NCBI GenBank assembly: GCA_028023455.1
Contig: JAQFVV010000021.1
Location: 5,420,853 to 5,484,852, forward strand
Length of the DNA: 64,000 nucleotides
Reading direction: 5' to 3'
Source: Epiperipatus broadwayi
Lineage: Eukaryota > Onychophora > Udeonychophora > Euonychophora > Peripatidae
Shown here: positions 20,441 to 32,884 of the stretch, one piece after another
Layout of the letters: each line of letters starts with the position of its first letter
Numbering within the stretch: position 1 is the first letter of the stretch
The notes under the pieces: model-generated
What the model saw: the letters and a program-made list of their open reading frames with translations, nothing else
Told to the model about the DNA's origin: nothing
The model's database searches: none
Program-made: the position numbers and the translations under genes

Positions 20441-20660
20441 AAATTTGACAGGTGGAGTTTCCAGTGAATTAATTAAAAGGGGAAAGTTGAAATTGGCTTG
20501 CCAGTTGAAAAGGTTACCCACCCTTATGATTAGAGGTAGATTAATTAAATTTTTGATCAAAAATAGTAAGTTAATTTGAAGTCGATAATTTTGTGTGGCC
20601 TGCAAATGAGGCTATAAATATCTCAATGGCCTTTGGCAGGAAAAAGATTCGACACCCCTG
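20441..20660. mobile_element. hAT-like MITE, one recognisable end
   Basis: The segment ends GGCCTTTGGCAGG...GATTCGACACCCCTG at 20660. Read in reverse this is CAGGGGTGTCGAATC, a typical hAT terminal inverted repeat start. I could not place the matching left end, so the left boundary is arbitrary. Probably an old or truncated copy. Confidence 0.4.
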
Positions 20661-21177
20661 CTTTAAAATTTAGTCACAGCAGAATTAACTTATAATGCCT
20701 TTTTATAATATATAAATTTAGTCTAATGCCAAATCTTGCTCATTGGTTCTTTCTATAACGTTTGTAAGTGATTTGTTATAACTACTTTTAAATGTAGTTT
20801 ATTCTTATGATTGGTTTGAATCCAAAGTTCTGTGTAGACAAGTTATAATGACCTTAGTAATAACATTGTAAAAAACTGACAAAAGACTTGATAATTTGGC
20901 AAATTTTACTATGTTCCTGTCTACATTTACTGCATTTTCTCAATCATTTGCTACATTCTTTTCATTTAGATCTTTAAATATATAGTTTCACCAATAATTT
21001 CTCTAGTTCTTCAATAGCTTTTTTTAAAACTATCTATAATAATTCCATCAATTCCTTTTTTTCCCTTCATTCTAAGTATATTTATTTGAATATCTCATTT
21101 ATAAAACACTTGGAATTTCAGGGCATATTGTAATCGTGAGAGCTTCATTGTTATCTTATTCTTTATTATAGCGTTAT

Positions 21178-21316
21178 TTCAAAATAAATACATACAAAAT
21201 ATATATAAAGAAAAGCTTAGTTTAATACTTCAATAGTATGCTTAACATATCATGTTGTTAAAGTATTAAACCTAGCTTTTTCTTTATATATATATTTTGT
21301 ATATATTTATTTTGAA
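21178..21316. repeat. Palindromic element
   Basis: TTCAAAATAAATACATACAA at the left is mirrored by TTGTATATATTTATTTTGAA at the right, with arms of about 55 bp. The centre holds CTTAGTTTAATACTT and its near-reverse complement. No coding content. Confidence 0.75.
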
Positions 21317-21389
21317 TTAGATTGTTCCAAGCAAATTTTTTTAAAAGATTGAAGTTACATTATAAAATTCTCTGTAAATACTTTTCATA

Positions 21390-22530
21390 TACTGTGTTTC
21401 TCCGAAAATGAGATCTAGTCTTATATTAATTTTTGTTTCAAAAGGCATTGTAGAGTTAATTTTCAAGGAATGTCTTATTTTCTCATATATAAAAATATAC
21501 ATTTCAAATATAAAAATGTATATTTAGTCAAGCATTGTTAGCCGAGAGGTCATCGCAACCGCCTTGCAAGCAAGTAGTTGTTTGCAGACGGTTGTGGGTT
21601 CGCCTCCGGGCCGATGCTTTGACATATGGAAAAAAAAAATGTATATTTATTCAAATACTTTTTCTCTTTAAAGAAAGCTGTAAGAGTCTTACGTTTGGGT
21701 AGTTCTCATATCTGGCATAAAAGAATATTACTTTGTTTAAATTTACCATTAAGGCAAGTGTTAATTAACGGCTTGGAAGACAGGAGTGAGAAATGATTAC
21801 ATCTTAAGAAAGTTTGTCCGTACAAAAGTAATGAAAAAATGCATAAAAATTCAGAAAATGTTTTGCTTATTTCACATTTGCACATTACAACATACGGGTA
21901 TTGAATTACGAAGATTCATATATGAGACAATCACACAGCAAATTGTAAATACTTTCCAAATTGCTTGTAATAGCCCTGCTTGAATATTCTTTTTAAAAAT
22001 TTTCTTTAGTAGAAAAAGAATCTGATTTAACTTAAGCTAAACTTTGATGCCGTTATTTTAATAAAGTCTTTCGGAAGGGGTGTGTGTGTAAGAAATCAAA
22101 CTAATTTTTTCTTTCTCTTGAATATTTAAAAGCTACCATATTGAAACTCTAAAACTAAATCTAGGTATTAAATATTGATAAAATAAGGACCCAAAAATTT
22201 ATAAATAAAATTATAAATTGTTTGATATTCTAACTTGTGATAAATTGTTTCTCTGTATAGCCAGCATTACATATGTCGAAAATAGTCAACGGGAAAATAT
22301 AAAAGATCCATATAATTTATATTACCATTTATTTAAAGTATTATATTGTTATTTATACATTCATAAGTTTATAATTCAGTATGTTTCTACAAGCAAAAAA
22401 ATGCCATTTATCAGGCTACCGATCTTAACTAGGGCTTATATTTGGAGTAGAGCTTATATTATAAACATCCTCAAAAATACACTAGAGCATATTTTTTGGT
22501 TAGGTCTTATTTTGGGGGCAACACGGTACT
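21390..22530. mobile_element. Element with CCGAAAAT(A)AGA-type terminal inverted repeats
   Basis: The left end reads ACTGTGTTTCTCCGAAAATG. The right end, reversed, reads GTACCGTGTTGCCCCCAAAA, and about 100 bp at each end are related in inverted orientation. Within each end, a CTTATATT-like word and a GGGCTTATTTT-like word alternate. I recall similar GTGTTTCCCCGAAAATAAGAC repeats from distant animals but cannot name the family. The interior (21640-22420) has only weak open frames, and a SINE is inserted at 21527. Confidence 0.5.
21527..21624 (+). mobile_element. tRNA-derived SINE, copy 2, with target-site duplication
   Basis: It has a tRNA-like A box (TTAGCCGAGAGGTCA) and a B-box-like GGGTTCGCCTCC, then CCGATGCTTTGACA and a poly-A tail. 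ATGTATATTTA occurs just before it (21516-21526) and just after the tail (21639-21649), the duplication expected from LINE-type retrotransposition. It is nested in the 21390-22530 element. Confidence 0.85.
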
Positions 22531-22874
22531 TAATGATGCTATTATAGTAATTATACTTCTGAAACTTACTTCTGAAACTTTTTATCATTTATAGTTTCCA
22601 TTACCGATTCACTGTTATATTTTCTTACAATATCATAACCTTCTCCGTGTCATTTTACAGAATTCCAGTTATTCATTTCTTCTAAATAGTTATTTTAAAA
22701 TAATTTCATGTGCTTTCTTTTTCTCCATGACAGTTTTAAAATGTTGGCCTGATCAAATCCTCTACTTCTCTATTGGAAAAAAGAACCTGTTAGAGCATGA
22801 ACTGAAATCATCTACATTTGGTTTTTTAAATTTTATTTATTATAAATTTATTTAACGCACATTGATTACATAAG

Positions 22875-23062
22875 TAATATTTACTAAGGCAATAAACCTA
22901 AAGTATGTGCGGTTGAAAATGTGAAGGTAGGGACTTCTAAAGGTCTTAATCACAAGCTTACATATTGGAAGAAAAGCTTGTGGTTAAGTAATACCTGTAG
23001 AGGTCCCTACCTTCACATTTTTAATCTCACATGCTTTAGGTTTATTGCCTTAGTAAATATTA
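22875..23062. repeat. Palindromic MITE
   Basis: The left arm TAATATTTACTAAGGCAATA and its mirror near 23045-23062 enclose arms of about 85 bp with few mismatches. The centre is CTTACATATTGGAAG-like. A half copy occurs at 29305-29398. The open frame spanning it is a by-product of the palindrome. Confidence 0.8.
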
Positions 23063-24243
23063 TTATAAATATAATTCCATTTGTGCTGTCAATATTTGTA
23101 ACTTTATAATAAAATACATATTCACTTTTCAAAATCATATTCAAATTCATAAAACAATAATATTCCTTTCTTCAAATTCATCCAATCTTCCTTTACTTGA
23201 AATAGATCTGCAGCAAATGGCAGTCTAGATTTAGAGTCAAAAGAGTTCTTAAAAAAAGGATTGACACACACACACACCATTCATCCTTTTTTAAGTAAAC
23301 TCAACCAATGTCTCATTTAAGAATCATCAGGTATCCAAGGAAGAAGATCATAGTATTTGTTTTCTTGATAATTCAGAGTTAAAAGGCAGTAAACATAGTA
23401 TACTGAGTGATATGTGTGTTAGTCCATCCGTATTCATTTATCATATAATAAGAAAGTATGTAATGGATAATAGTAGTTTTGCCAACAGTTTGTTTAACTG
23501 TCATAGAACATCATAGAAGAACCAACGATTCCATTTTGAAACCTATGAGAAAATATCAGTCATAAACAAAAATATGCTTTCATTTGTTAAATGGTTACTG
23601 AATGTATTTTTATTTAAAATGTGCTGAATTATCTCTCATAGATTAAAATTAATATCTGAAACTAATCACATGTATTACTATTGACAACTCATAAGGCATT
23701 TTTGAATTAATTACATTTCATAATCCAGTGACATTTTCAAGTCAGATATCTATTTATCTTTTTGATTGAATATTTATTTAAGTGACCTTACCTCAAATAA
23801 CTTACCTTAGGATCATCTTCAGATTTTTTTATTTTTTTTTTTATGTATAAATGTACTAAATTTCAGTTGTCCAGCCAATGATACATTAATAGAGGAAAGA
23901 CAAACCATATTGGATTTACATCAAGTGACAATCTATAGTTAATTGCCATTAGCCAAAAGAAAATATTAGAGGTTTTAATTTTTATTTATTAGACTGTTTA
24001 TCCTAGTGAATACAGATTTAGAAACTTTTATATGTTATGGCTAAAAATATTTTATATCTTTCATCTTATTTTGAACTATATAATGAGTTGTACCTTTTCT
24101 CCTTTAATAATTTATCAGAAGGATTGTCTGTGTCATTTTTCTTATTTTTTTTAAGAATTCTTCATAAGAATTTATTTTTATTAACAATCTCTTTTTGTTT
24201 TGTATATATATTTAAATAGATGTATACTGTCTATATTAAATAT
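23063..24243. other. AT-rich, no supported gene
   Basis: A short (CA)n run lies at 23263-23276. Open stretches of about 40-75 codons without ATG lie at 23207-23516 in two frames around that run. They are of a length expected by chance in this composition. Confidence 0.4.
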
Positions 24244-24900
24244 AATTATAAGGGACTTAAACTCAGATTTTCAAACTCCTCACAGCTATCCAATCCATCT
24301 TATACATACATGTGAAATAATATATGATCTCCAATATTCGTATTTGGTGCTGAATCAGCACTCATCTATTGATCCAGATCACCACCCCGAGGACATACAT
24401 ACAGTCACTACTCAGTTTATATTAAGATAGCAAATCTTCAAATTTTAATGAACAAGCTTCAATCTTCTCCACTCTCCAACTCTTCAGGCAGCTATACCAT
24501 TGAAAATTCAAGGACGAACTGCTCAAAGCCCTTGATAATGTCAATATTATTGTCATATCCATGTTGACTTCAATATGTCCATTTAATTAGACAGGGGAGG
24601 GATGGATATGATAATAATATTGACATTATCAAGAGCTTTGAGCATTTCATCCTCAGATTTTCAATGATATAATTGCCTGAAAAGTTGGACGGTGAAGAAG
24701 ATTGAAGTTTGTTCATTAAAGTTTGAATATTTGCTATCTTAGTATAAACTGACCAGTGATTTTATGTATGGGTTGGAGATGTGATGTGGACCAACTAATG
24801 AATGCTGGTTCAGCACGAAATACGCATATTGGAGATAGTATAAGATGGATTGGATAGCTATGCGGAATTTGAAAGTCTGAGTTCAAGTCTCTTATTATAT
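24244..24900. mobile_element. Fold-back MITE P1, complete copy
   Basis: Arms of about 300 bp are inverted around a centre near 24560-24620. Paired blocks include AAACTCAGATTTTCAAA with TTTGAAAGTCTGAGTT, and ATTAAGATAGCAAAT with ATTTGCTATCTTAGTA. It has no coding capacity. The copies at 1510-2212/17122-17225, 33255-33625 and 40571-41000 belong to the same family. Confidence 0.85.
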
Positions 24901-24984
24901 ATATATTATATCTTGGTGATAGTTAATCATAGTCATGTTAACGACAAAATATTATTTCAAATTGCATGGGCTAAAGTAATCTTA

Positions 24985-25395
24985 GAAATGTTAAAAAAAA
25001 TTGTACTTTGATTTACAAGTATCAATCTTTCTTGCACTCACAATTTTGACACCAACCATTTCAGATGAATACATTATTGATTATTATTAATTATTTATTA
25101 AACTAGAGATTATTTTTAGCCCTGGTATAAACTAAACTTCATTTAAAGGTCAGTATATATATATATAACTAAACCTCTATGCTAGGGATAATCTATTAAA
25201 CTTTAGTAATAAAGATTAATGGATTTATCTGAAATGGATGGTGTCAAAGCTGTGAGTGTTTGACACTTGTAAATCAAAGTGCCATTACTGAACAAATGAT
25301 GAAGAGTAAAGTATTATGACTTGGGGCAACTGAAGAGCGCTAGTACAATTGTGGGGATAGGGGTAATTTGTCTTTTTCAGATGTTTTTACTTAAT
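24985..25395. mobile_element. Fold-back MITE P4, copy 1
   Basis: TGATTTACAAGTATCAA...TTTTGACACCAACCATTTCAG at the left is mirrored by CTGAAATGGATGGTGTCAAA...GACACTTGTAAATCA at the right, around CTAGAGATTATTTTT/GGGATAATCTAT. It ends with a CAACTGAAGAG...TTGTGGGG tail shared with other P4 copies. Confidence 0.6.
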
Positions 25396-25544
25396 ATTTT
25401 TTAAAAGTGAGTGGTGAAGTAGAAATTTCAAATATATATAAAAAAAAATGTATTACAGATACAGAAAAAGAGATGAAGTTGGTTTATTCCATGTATTTAT
25501 ATTTATTTTAAAAATAGATATCAGTCCTTAACTGAAATTAAAAA

Positions 25545-25870
25545 TATATTTGGGCTAGGGATAATCTGTAGTTTAATAATTAATAATACTATTAATATTC
25601 ATTGAAATATTTATTTGAAATGGTTGATATCAAAGAGAATGCAGAAAGTTTGACATTTGTAATTCAAAGAGTAATAATTTATTATTGCTAAATAGCAAAC
25701 AAATGCTGAAGACATATACAAAGAGATTATGTCTCAGGCCAACTGAAGAGTGTTGGTTGAGCATGGAATGCATCTTAGGAATTATTTGGCTTTTTCAGAT
25801 GTCTTTATTCATATTTTCAAGAATATGTGGTGGAGTGGAAATTTTAACTATATGTAAAAAAGTTAAAAAA
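25545..25870. mobile_element. MITE P4, copy 2 (partial)
   Basis: It shares GGGCTAGGGATAATCTGTAG, GGTTGATATCAAAGAG and CCAACTGAAGAGTG...GCATCTTAGG with copies 1 and 3. Only the right half is present. Confidence 0.5.
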
Positions 25871-25899
25871 TTTTCACAAATAAATAATAGAATGTGTTA

Positions 25900-26740
25900 A
25901 TATGATTTCTGGGAGCAAGTACTGACTTAGGTCACCTAACAAAACAATTCAGTCATATTGAAGGGTCTTGCAGTGTAGAAGTTATTAAATCCATCTGCCA
26001 TGTTCATAAATGGAGTTGGAACGTAGATCAAGTTTGTAAAAATTTTCAGATGACTGAAAATTTCCAAAAAAACCTTAAGATTTTATTTTCAGAAAGCCTG
26101 TCATCCAATGATTAATTAATAAATGGGGTAGAGGATGAAAAAAGGAAATTTAAAACTTCACCACATGCATTTGGAAGATTTTTCTATTCTCACTACTTTT
26201 ATGCCATCTAGTGTAAGCTTTAATAATCACTAGATGCCAGATGATAGTGTTTAATAATCTGTATCCAGCTGTTCTGTCCTCTCCAAACATCCTCAAACTA
26301 GTTTCTAGAATTATGACTTTCATCATTGAAGAACTTTTGGGATTATTTGAAAAATGCACTTAAATCTTTTTGAATCTAATGCATCTTTCTTCTATTCCCA
26401 TTTTTTTTTTTTTTTAATTTTTCTTATAGTATCACGCTATCAGAACAAATTGAAAACTTGTTTTTTAAATCTGTTACTTTCTTGCACATTTATATAGATC
26501 TGGAAACAGTTCAGTTTCTATATAACATGGTCATCTTAGTTGTTTTTTTTTTTTACAATTTTTTGTGCTAAAGAATAGCAATGTACAAGCAAAAATCTTA
26601 TAATAATGTCTTGTTGATCATATGATAACTTATTGGTTCATCTGCACTTGTCTAGCATAGTAAATAATGTCTTTATTGCATGTATGTAGAGATATATAGA
26701 AAAATACTTTGTTTTTATTAGTCATTCATTATATTAGAAA
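25900..26740. other. AT-rich, no gene seen
   Basis: Nothing recognisable beyond T-runs at 26400 and 26544. The - strand frame 26150-26359 has no support. Confidence 0.45.
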
Positions 26741-26744
26741 TTAT

Positions 26745-27130
26745 TCAATAATGAATATTATTTCTGTAGTGAAAATTACACTAGAAATATTATTCATGAT
26801 TGGATAATCTCTAGACTAATGACAGACTAATAAAAATTATGAATATACTTTCATTGAATGGTTTGTGTCAAAGTTGTGAGAGCAGTAAGGTTAGTAATTG
26901 TATATATATATATATATACTGAACAATGATAAAGATTTTTGTAAGAGATTGTGATCTGCGCCAACTGATGACTGCTGGTTCAGCACAAATTGTGCATCTT
27001 GGGGATCTTACATCTTTTCCACATGTCTTAGATCATATATTTATGATTACATCTCTCCACAAGGTGTTAAAAGCAGAAAGAAACCAGTCATATCTTGGAT
27101 AAGAATGGTGTAATGAGAATTATACTATAG
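26745..27130. mobile_element. MITE P4, copy 3
   Basis: Near-inverted AATAATGAATATTATTTCTG and GAAATATTATTCATGATTGG sit at the left. They are followed by GGATAATCTCTAGACTAATG, a TA-run, and the shared tail CAACTGATGACTGCTGGTTCAGCAC and ACATCTCTCCACAAGGTGTT. It matches 42597-43025 along its length. Confidence 0.65.
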
Positions 27131-27299
27131 AAATAGAAGTTTTTGTCCTATTGTAAGTCTATTTCACTCAAAATTCACGATTCATTTCCTTCTTTATAAG
27201 TCAAAAAGTATTGACTTTGAAGCAGATGTGAGTGGTATATATTCAGTTAGATATACAGTATTAATATATTTTGGCTTTAAGTAAAATAATTTTCTTTAT

Positions 27300-27680
27300 G
27301 TAAAAAAAAAATGATTTTTTTAAATTGTGTGTAATAAAGACGTTTTCAAAAATTTGTAAGTTGAATTTTCATTAATGTTAATTTTTTTTTTTTTAAAAAA
27401 AAAAAAAGCTTAGAGGTTATCTTTTCGATTGTTTTTTTTTTTTTTTTAATATTCTTTACAATTACTTGAACTAATGTGATTTTAAAGTATTACTTTTACT
27501 TAATATTGTTTAATTTTTTTTTTAAGATGATATAAAAAAAAAAAAAAAACCTGAAAAGCACTTTATTTTCTTCAAGAAAAAGTACGTTTTTAACAAAATT
27601 CATAAATCACTATCATAATTGTAAAAATCTTAGTTTTAACTTATGACTTTTATTTTTAATAAAAAAAAAAATGTCAGAAT
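27300..27680. repeat. Cluster of T(n)A(n) homopolymer dyads
   Basis: Within 380 bases there are several runs of nine or more A or T, including T14A13 ending in GCTT near 27381-27407. No coding content. Similar dyads occur at 29137, 54690, 56281 and 58604. Confidence 0.6.
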
Positions 27681-28039
27681 GCATTTTGATATTTGAAAAA
27701 CTATATTGCTCGCAAAGGCTCATGGGATTTTATTTAAATTTTTCTTTGATTTGTCTGTGGTGCTAAGAAAAAAAAAGGAGAAAAGAGTAGAAAAGGAAAA
27801 CTATTAAAAATTGATAATGCGTAGTAATATTTTTGATAGATAGATGTATAATTATTTATTCGAGATATCAAATACAGAAATAGAATTATGCATAGAAGAA
27901 CTGATTCATACGTGTGTTGCTAGAAAAGATGATAATAGATGTTACAGTTGAAGTTTTAAATTGAATTCTAAAAGATTGTAAATGATCTAGAAAGAGAATG
28001 AATGTTATGTGGATGGATAAAAATAAGAAAGTATGTTGC

Positions 28040-28096
28040 ATTGATGTGGATAAAGAAAACTGTTTTGGATTGATGTGGATAAAGAAACTGTCTTGG
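28040..28096. repeat. 28/29-bp tandem duplication
   Basis: ATTGATGTGGATAAAGAAA(A)CTGT(T/C)TTGG occurs twice head to tail with two differences. Confidence 0.75.
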
Positions 28097-28099
28097 AGA

Positions 28100-29304
28100 A
28101 AATGAATTAATCTTGGTGAGACTTTATCCTGAAGTGGATTGATAATGGTGGAAAATGAAGGTGTCTATTTACCATTGATATTTCAACCAATTGATTGTAT
28201 GTTAAATATTTTGCTTATTAATAGAAATCTCACGCATATTGTATCAACCTGAATATTATTTATATATTGTTTTTGTATAATATAATCTGCTGAAAAGCAA
28301 AGTCTGTCAATATTGTTAGTTGCTTGGAGGGTCATTTGACATTTGGGCAATCATACATCAATTGAAGTCAACTATTTCTCATTTTTATTTATTTGACTCA
28401 CCCGAGTCCACCATTGCATTACATCATATAGCACAACAAAGAATCATATAATAATGAAAACAGATTAAGTAAACAATAAAAAAGTAATTGTTAATTATAG
28501 TAACTTAAATTTTTAATATGAATAAATAGTAGAACATAGCCTGTCATGAATGAGGCTTGGGTCTCTCCAATATGAGGCCTTTGCATGGCTAACATCCTCT
28601 GTACATTAGAAATAGCAAAGAAGTTAATACCCATCCAGTTGGGTGAGTATTGTCTTCTCTATTATTCCTCTAGTGAGGTGCTCAAGGTTTTGAGTGGTAA
28701 GAATTATGATCAATAATGAAATGGCTGACTAGTTTGGCTGTGGGCGAGCTACCTAAAAGAAAAACTTGTTTACAAATCTGCAAGAAATTTCCAAATTTGA
28801 TTCAAATTCAGATACTAGGTCATTGTTACACCTGACATGAAATAGCCACACTAATATCATATATACCCATATTATATACACCATGTTCACAAGAAACAAA
28901 ACTTCAGAAACTATCTTTAGAATGAATTATTTTATATTTAGAAATTTATCACAGAATAAAAATAATTGAAAGGTTAGTTGTTCAGGGGATCATGTGCCAT
29001 CTGGGCTTTGAAAGTGATGAGTTGAGTTTTGATATTAGAATAATGCCAAGTCTATCTGCTTATTATATATCCATATAAAGTCTAACACTTGACAAAAACT
29101 AAGTTCATTAAAATTCATTGGGTAGTATGTTTTTGTTTGTTTTTTTTTTTTAAAAAAAAAGAATTTGCTTAATCTTCCATATTAAGATTCACATGTATGC
29201 GGGAACTCATATACATTTTCATTCACAGGATTTTGTATATTTATACATGAAAAATGAAATTAATTCATTTAACTAATCTCTTGAAAGAAAGAAATCGTTT
29301 AAAG
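28100..29304. other. No supported gene
   Basis: A slightly GC-richer stretch at 28545-28765 has words that could be decayed coding sequence on the - strand, but stops interrupt each frame. The remainder is AT-rich with a T13A9 dyad near 29137. Confidence 0.4.
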
Positions 29305-29398
29305 TACAAGTGATATTTACTAAGGCAATAAACCTTTAAGCATGTGCGCTTGAAAATGTGAAGGCAGTGACCTCTACAGGTCTTAACCAGAAGCTTAC
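29305..29398. mobile_element. Half copy of the 22875 palindromic MITE
   Basis: GATATTTACTAAGGCAATAA, GCGCTTGAAAATGTGAAGG and ACAGGTCTTAACCAGAAGCT match the left arm of 22875-23062. The mirror arm is missing. Confidence 0.7.
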
Positions 29399-30471
29399 TC
29401 TTTGATGTTATATATAAAGTGTCCTATTGAAAAAATATCTGATTCTCTCTTCAAGCCTGCATGCAGCCCCATCTCTGAATCTGCATGCCTTACATAGCGA
29501 TATACTTTAGCTATCCACACAAAAGTGTGAAGATGCTAGGGGGTCTGGATCACAAGTTATCACATGATTGTTTCATATTTGGATCATCTTTAATATTCTC
29601 TCTTCCTGCAAACTAATTGAAAACATTCTGGTGACTCATGATTTCATTACCATAAACAGCTTGAAGTATGTCAAACATTTCAGCCATTATTTTGGCCAAT
29701 TTACAATAAAGTTTAACGTTAATATGTGTTCCATCATGGGTTAAGGTATGGAACACATTGTCACGTTTTATGTTGTAATACAATATCTAATCACACTAGC
29801 ACCTTAAAATTTTTGTGGTGAATAGCTGCTATGTTGCTACTTGACATATGCATTGACTCAGAGATGGCGCTGCAGGCAATTTGAGAAAAGTACCAGTCAT
29901 CATTTCTTTAGCATGAAATGTGTATGCATATATAATATACACATTTATAAATATGCAATTTTTTATTCATGACAATTATAGTCGGTTTTTCACTGATGTG
30001 GAATTGCAGAAATGAATTATATACTTTCACGGCTTTTGTATTACAGAGTAAAATATGATAAATGTAATATGCAACATATATAAAGTTATTGTGACTGGAA
30101 ATATATTTTTTTAAATGGAGAATTAATAGAAACATAGTGTAGTTCATGTTTATTTTCCATTGATTTAATATGAATATTATTCAGAAAGAATGCATTTATC
30201 GCTGGGAGAAACATTAAAGAAACGTGAGAGTAAACTTATTAAATAGTTCTACGTTTATACAAAATAATAAGCTTCTTACGAAAATAAATTTATAGAGTGC
30301 TAAAGATGTGGAATAGACAGTAGAAAAGATTATCTAAGGAAGTGAATAGGAATTTATAATTGTGAAGTAAAAAAATAGAAATTTAGCAAATAGGCAGACT
30401 TTTTATTTGGTTTGCCATTGAGCATTTGATTGGACATGTTTGCAATAACGGCTTTTTATCTAAGAAAAGAA
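29399..30471. other. No supported gene
   Basis: AT-rich with no repeat end or tRNA-like unit. The - strand frame 29908-30147 is Ile/Tyr/His-rich, as chance frames in this composition are. Confidence 0.45.
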
Positions 30472-30481
30472 AAACACATGT

Positions 30482-30573
30482 TGTCAAGCGTTGGTGGGCG
30501 AGTGATCAGCACAGCTGCCTTACAAGCAGTTGTCCCGGGTTTGCGGGTTCGCTTCCCGGCCGATGCTTTGACA
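30482..30573 (+). mobile_element. tRNA-derived SINE, copy 3, with target-site duplication
   Basis: It starts TGTCAAGCGTTGG and ends CCGATGCTTTGACA, so its two ends pair over 13 bp with one bulge. B box GGTTCGCTTCC, then an A-rich tail. AACACATGTT precedes (30473-30482) and follows (30590-30599) as the target duplication. Confidence 0.85.
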
Positions 30574-30840
30574 CATGAAAAAAAACAACAACACATGTTT
30601 ACAATATAATTAATTGTTTGTGTGACAAAAACATCTCCATTTATTCAAACTAAGATTTTTTTTACCAAGTTGCTCAGAAATTGATTCAAAAACTTGTAAT
30701 ATTTTATCCAGGCGTGCTTCTTGTTAATTGCTTATGGCAAAAAAGAAAAAAAAAGCTAATAAAAGATTAACATGGATAGAAAATGGAATAAGGATATAAG
30801 TTGTAATTCTAATACTATTCAAAGACAATTATTACTATAG

Positions 30841-30942
30841 TGTCAAGCGTTGGTAGCTAAGAGATCAGCACAGTCGCCTTGCAAGCAAGCAGTTGCTTGC
30901 AGACGGTTGTCGTGGGTTCGCTTCCCGGCCGATGCTATGACA
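30841..30942 (+). mobile_element. tRNA-derived SINE, copy 4, with 11-bp target-site duplication
   Basis: This is the best-preserved copy. A box GGTAGCTAAGAGATCAG; a variable-arm-like hairpin GCAAGC-AGTT-GCTTGC; B box GGGTTCGCTTCCC; CCGATGCT end; A13 tail. TATTACTATAG is repeated exactly at 30830-30840 and 30961-30971, a clean retrotransposition footprint. Confidence 0.9.
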
Positions 30943-30971
30943 TATGTAAAAAAAAAAAAATATTACTATAG

Positions 30972-32433
30972 TTATTAGTAATTTATTGCAAGAGATAAAA
31001 CCTATTTGTATATTTTTTCATAAACTTTTATACTAATTTAGAAATGTCTTAGGATTCCATCTCATGTTGTAATCATTTCCAGAAATCTTTTTCTCTCTTG
31101 CCTTACTCTTCAATTGCTTTCTCTTTTTTGCTTTAAAATATGTCTGGGAAATATATAATTTGTTAAATATTGAATATGGCCTTAATGTATAAGACACACT
31201 GCAAATTATATGTAGAAATTGTTATATGTAAAAATAATCTGAATCTAAAATGTAATTCTGTATCTGTAGAAATTGTTATCTGTAGAAATAATTGGAATCT
31301 AAAATAAATCTAAACATATGCTTAAGATTGCAATTAAAGGAAATATATAATTACAAGATTAGTGCGACAATTAGAAAATGTTCCTAATTAAATTATTAAA
31401 GATTGCTACTTCAAGTCAACTCTTAATAAAACAAATGTGGATATAAAAATTCCTTTGCCATATAACATATTTTTTAGTTTTTCTAATGACATTGCTACTC
31501 TAGAGAATTATGTGTATAAAAATACTTGGCAGGATAGATAGGGGAATTCATGGAATATCATCCCAGAGAGATTATTTCTGTAGGTTCCAAAATAGATCTA
31601 GGGTTCAAATACAGTTCAATACAAACCTTTTATAATTTTTGTAGACCTCCTGGTTCAAGGTAATAATTATTTATACTATATATATATTTAAATTATTAAC
31701 CTTTGTGTGTGTGGATAATTGTCCGAGCTTGTGAAACTGTGTTGTGTTGATGTCTATTCTGTTAACTATTGTATAAAAAATGTTATTGCAATAATTATCA
31801 GTTGCGAGCTACGTTTATTACATTTACTTTTAAATGTGTATTCAGCTAATAGCTGCAGAGCTTAAATCTGCTTTGAAATCTAACTGGTAATAACAAGCTG
31901 CCTCCAGGTATTGTTTTTTATATCCAGAAGTTTTTATTTTTATAATAGTGTCAATAATAACAAATTGGATCAACTTGATTTGTTGATTTTTTATTGTTCT
32001 TGGCATTGCCTATTTTATTTTCAAACCCTGTTTTTCATATTTGACAATTGTAATTAAAAATAGTAAGTTATATTGGCTATAACCTTTTCCTCTTAAAATC
32101 AAAAATGTACTTTTTTTAAATGTAACTGCAATGTATCCATATTGGAATTGAAGTTATATCAGGTAAAATTTAATAATAATTTACAAATACTGGCTATTAG
32201 GGTAAAATAATGTTATGCACAATAATGTGATGTCTTGTTATGTTATTGGCTGTACGTAGTTAAAAAAGCATACTATGGTTAATATCTAATGGAAGAGGAG
32301 TAAAATGTCCATGAAACATTCTGCTAACAGTTACCAGATCTATTATTCTGCTGATTATTGGAATTTAGTCTCAAGTCTTAATATGATAGTTACAATCTTC
32401 ACATGATGACCATCTCAGGCTAGCACGTAACTG
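30972..32433. other. No supported gene
   Basis: An imperfect duplication of a TGTAGAAATTGTTAT-containing unit lies at 31205-31305. Otherwise AT-rich. The 31690-31910 stretch is a little more complex but has no intact frame. Confidence 0.45.
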
Positions 32434-32884
32434 TTAGTAAACAGGCAAAAACTCTCCATATAATAATATAGTGGTTTAACACCAATCCTGCCTAATAGGA
32501 TAATGGTGGTATTGGTTGTTAAAGAGCCAAGGTCACCAAAATGTATGGGTGCTGAATTGAGTTCAGACCCATATGACTATATAAGCTATTGAGCTTAGAT
32601 TGAAAATATTATTGTGTTTTCAATTTCATTCTCATAGTTTTGTAGTGATGTAGAGATAAAAGGTGGCTGCTGGAGGGTTGCATTAGATCCTAAGATCTAG
32701 GTGCAGTGCTCTCAGATCCAATGCTCCTCACTGATGATGGCCATAAGCCAGAAACTAGTCTGGGGATATTGGATGAGTAGGCACTAGATAGGGATTTTAT
32801 GCACAAGCTTTCTGGCATCCATTGATTACTCTGGTTAGCACAAGGTGGCACTACTATATGGAGAGTTTTTTGCCTGTTTATTAG
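32434..32884. mobile_element. MITE P3, complete copy
   Basis: Terminal inverted repeats TTAGTAAACAGGCAAAAACT and, reversed at the right end, CTAATAAACAGGCAAAAAAC continue into CTCCATATA on both sides, so each TIR is about 30 bp. The interior has a TCACTGATGATGGCC segment shared with 44637-44840 (inverted) and a short GGCATCCATTGATTAC word shared with 41383-41505. It is non-coding. Confidence 0.8.

Noticed and set aside
23207-23516. Overlapping open stretches of about 40 and 73 codons around a CA repeat
   Set aside because: No ATG, no clear splice sites, and length within chance expectation for about 70% A+T sequence.
28545-28765. Possible decayed coding segment on the - strand
   Set aside because: The longest open part is about 35 codons, bounded by stops, with no recognised motif.
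21527-30942. The tRNA-like units as working tRNA genes
   Set aside because: They are repeated with poly-A tails and target duplications, and the anticodon arm does not fold canonically; they are SINEs.
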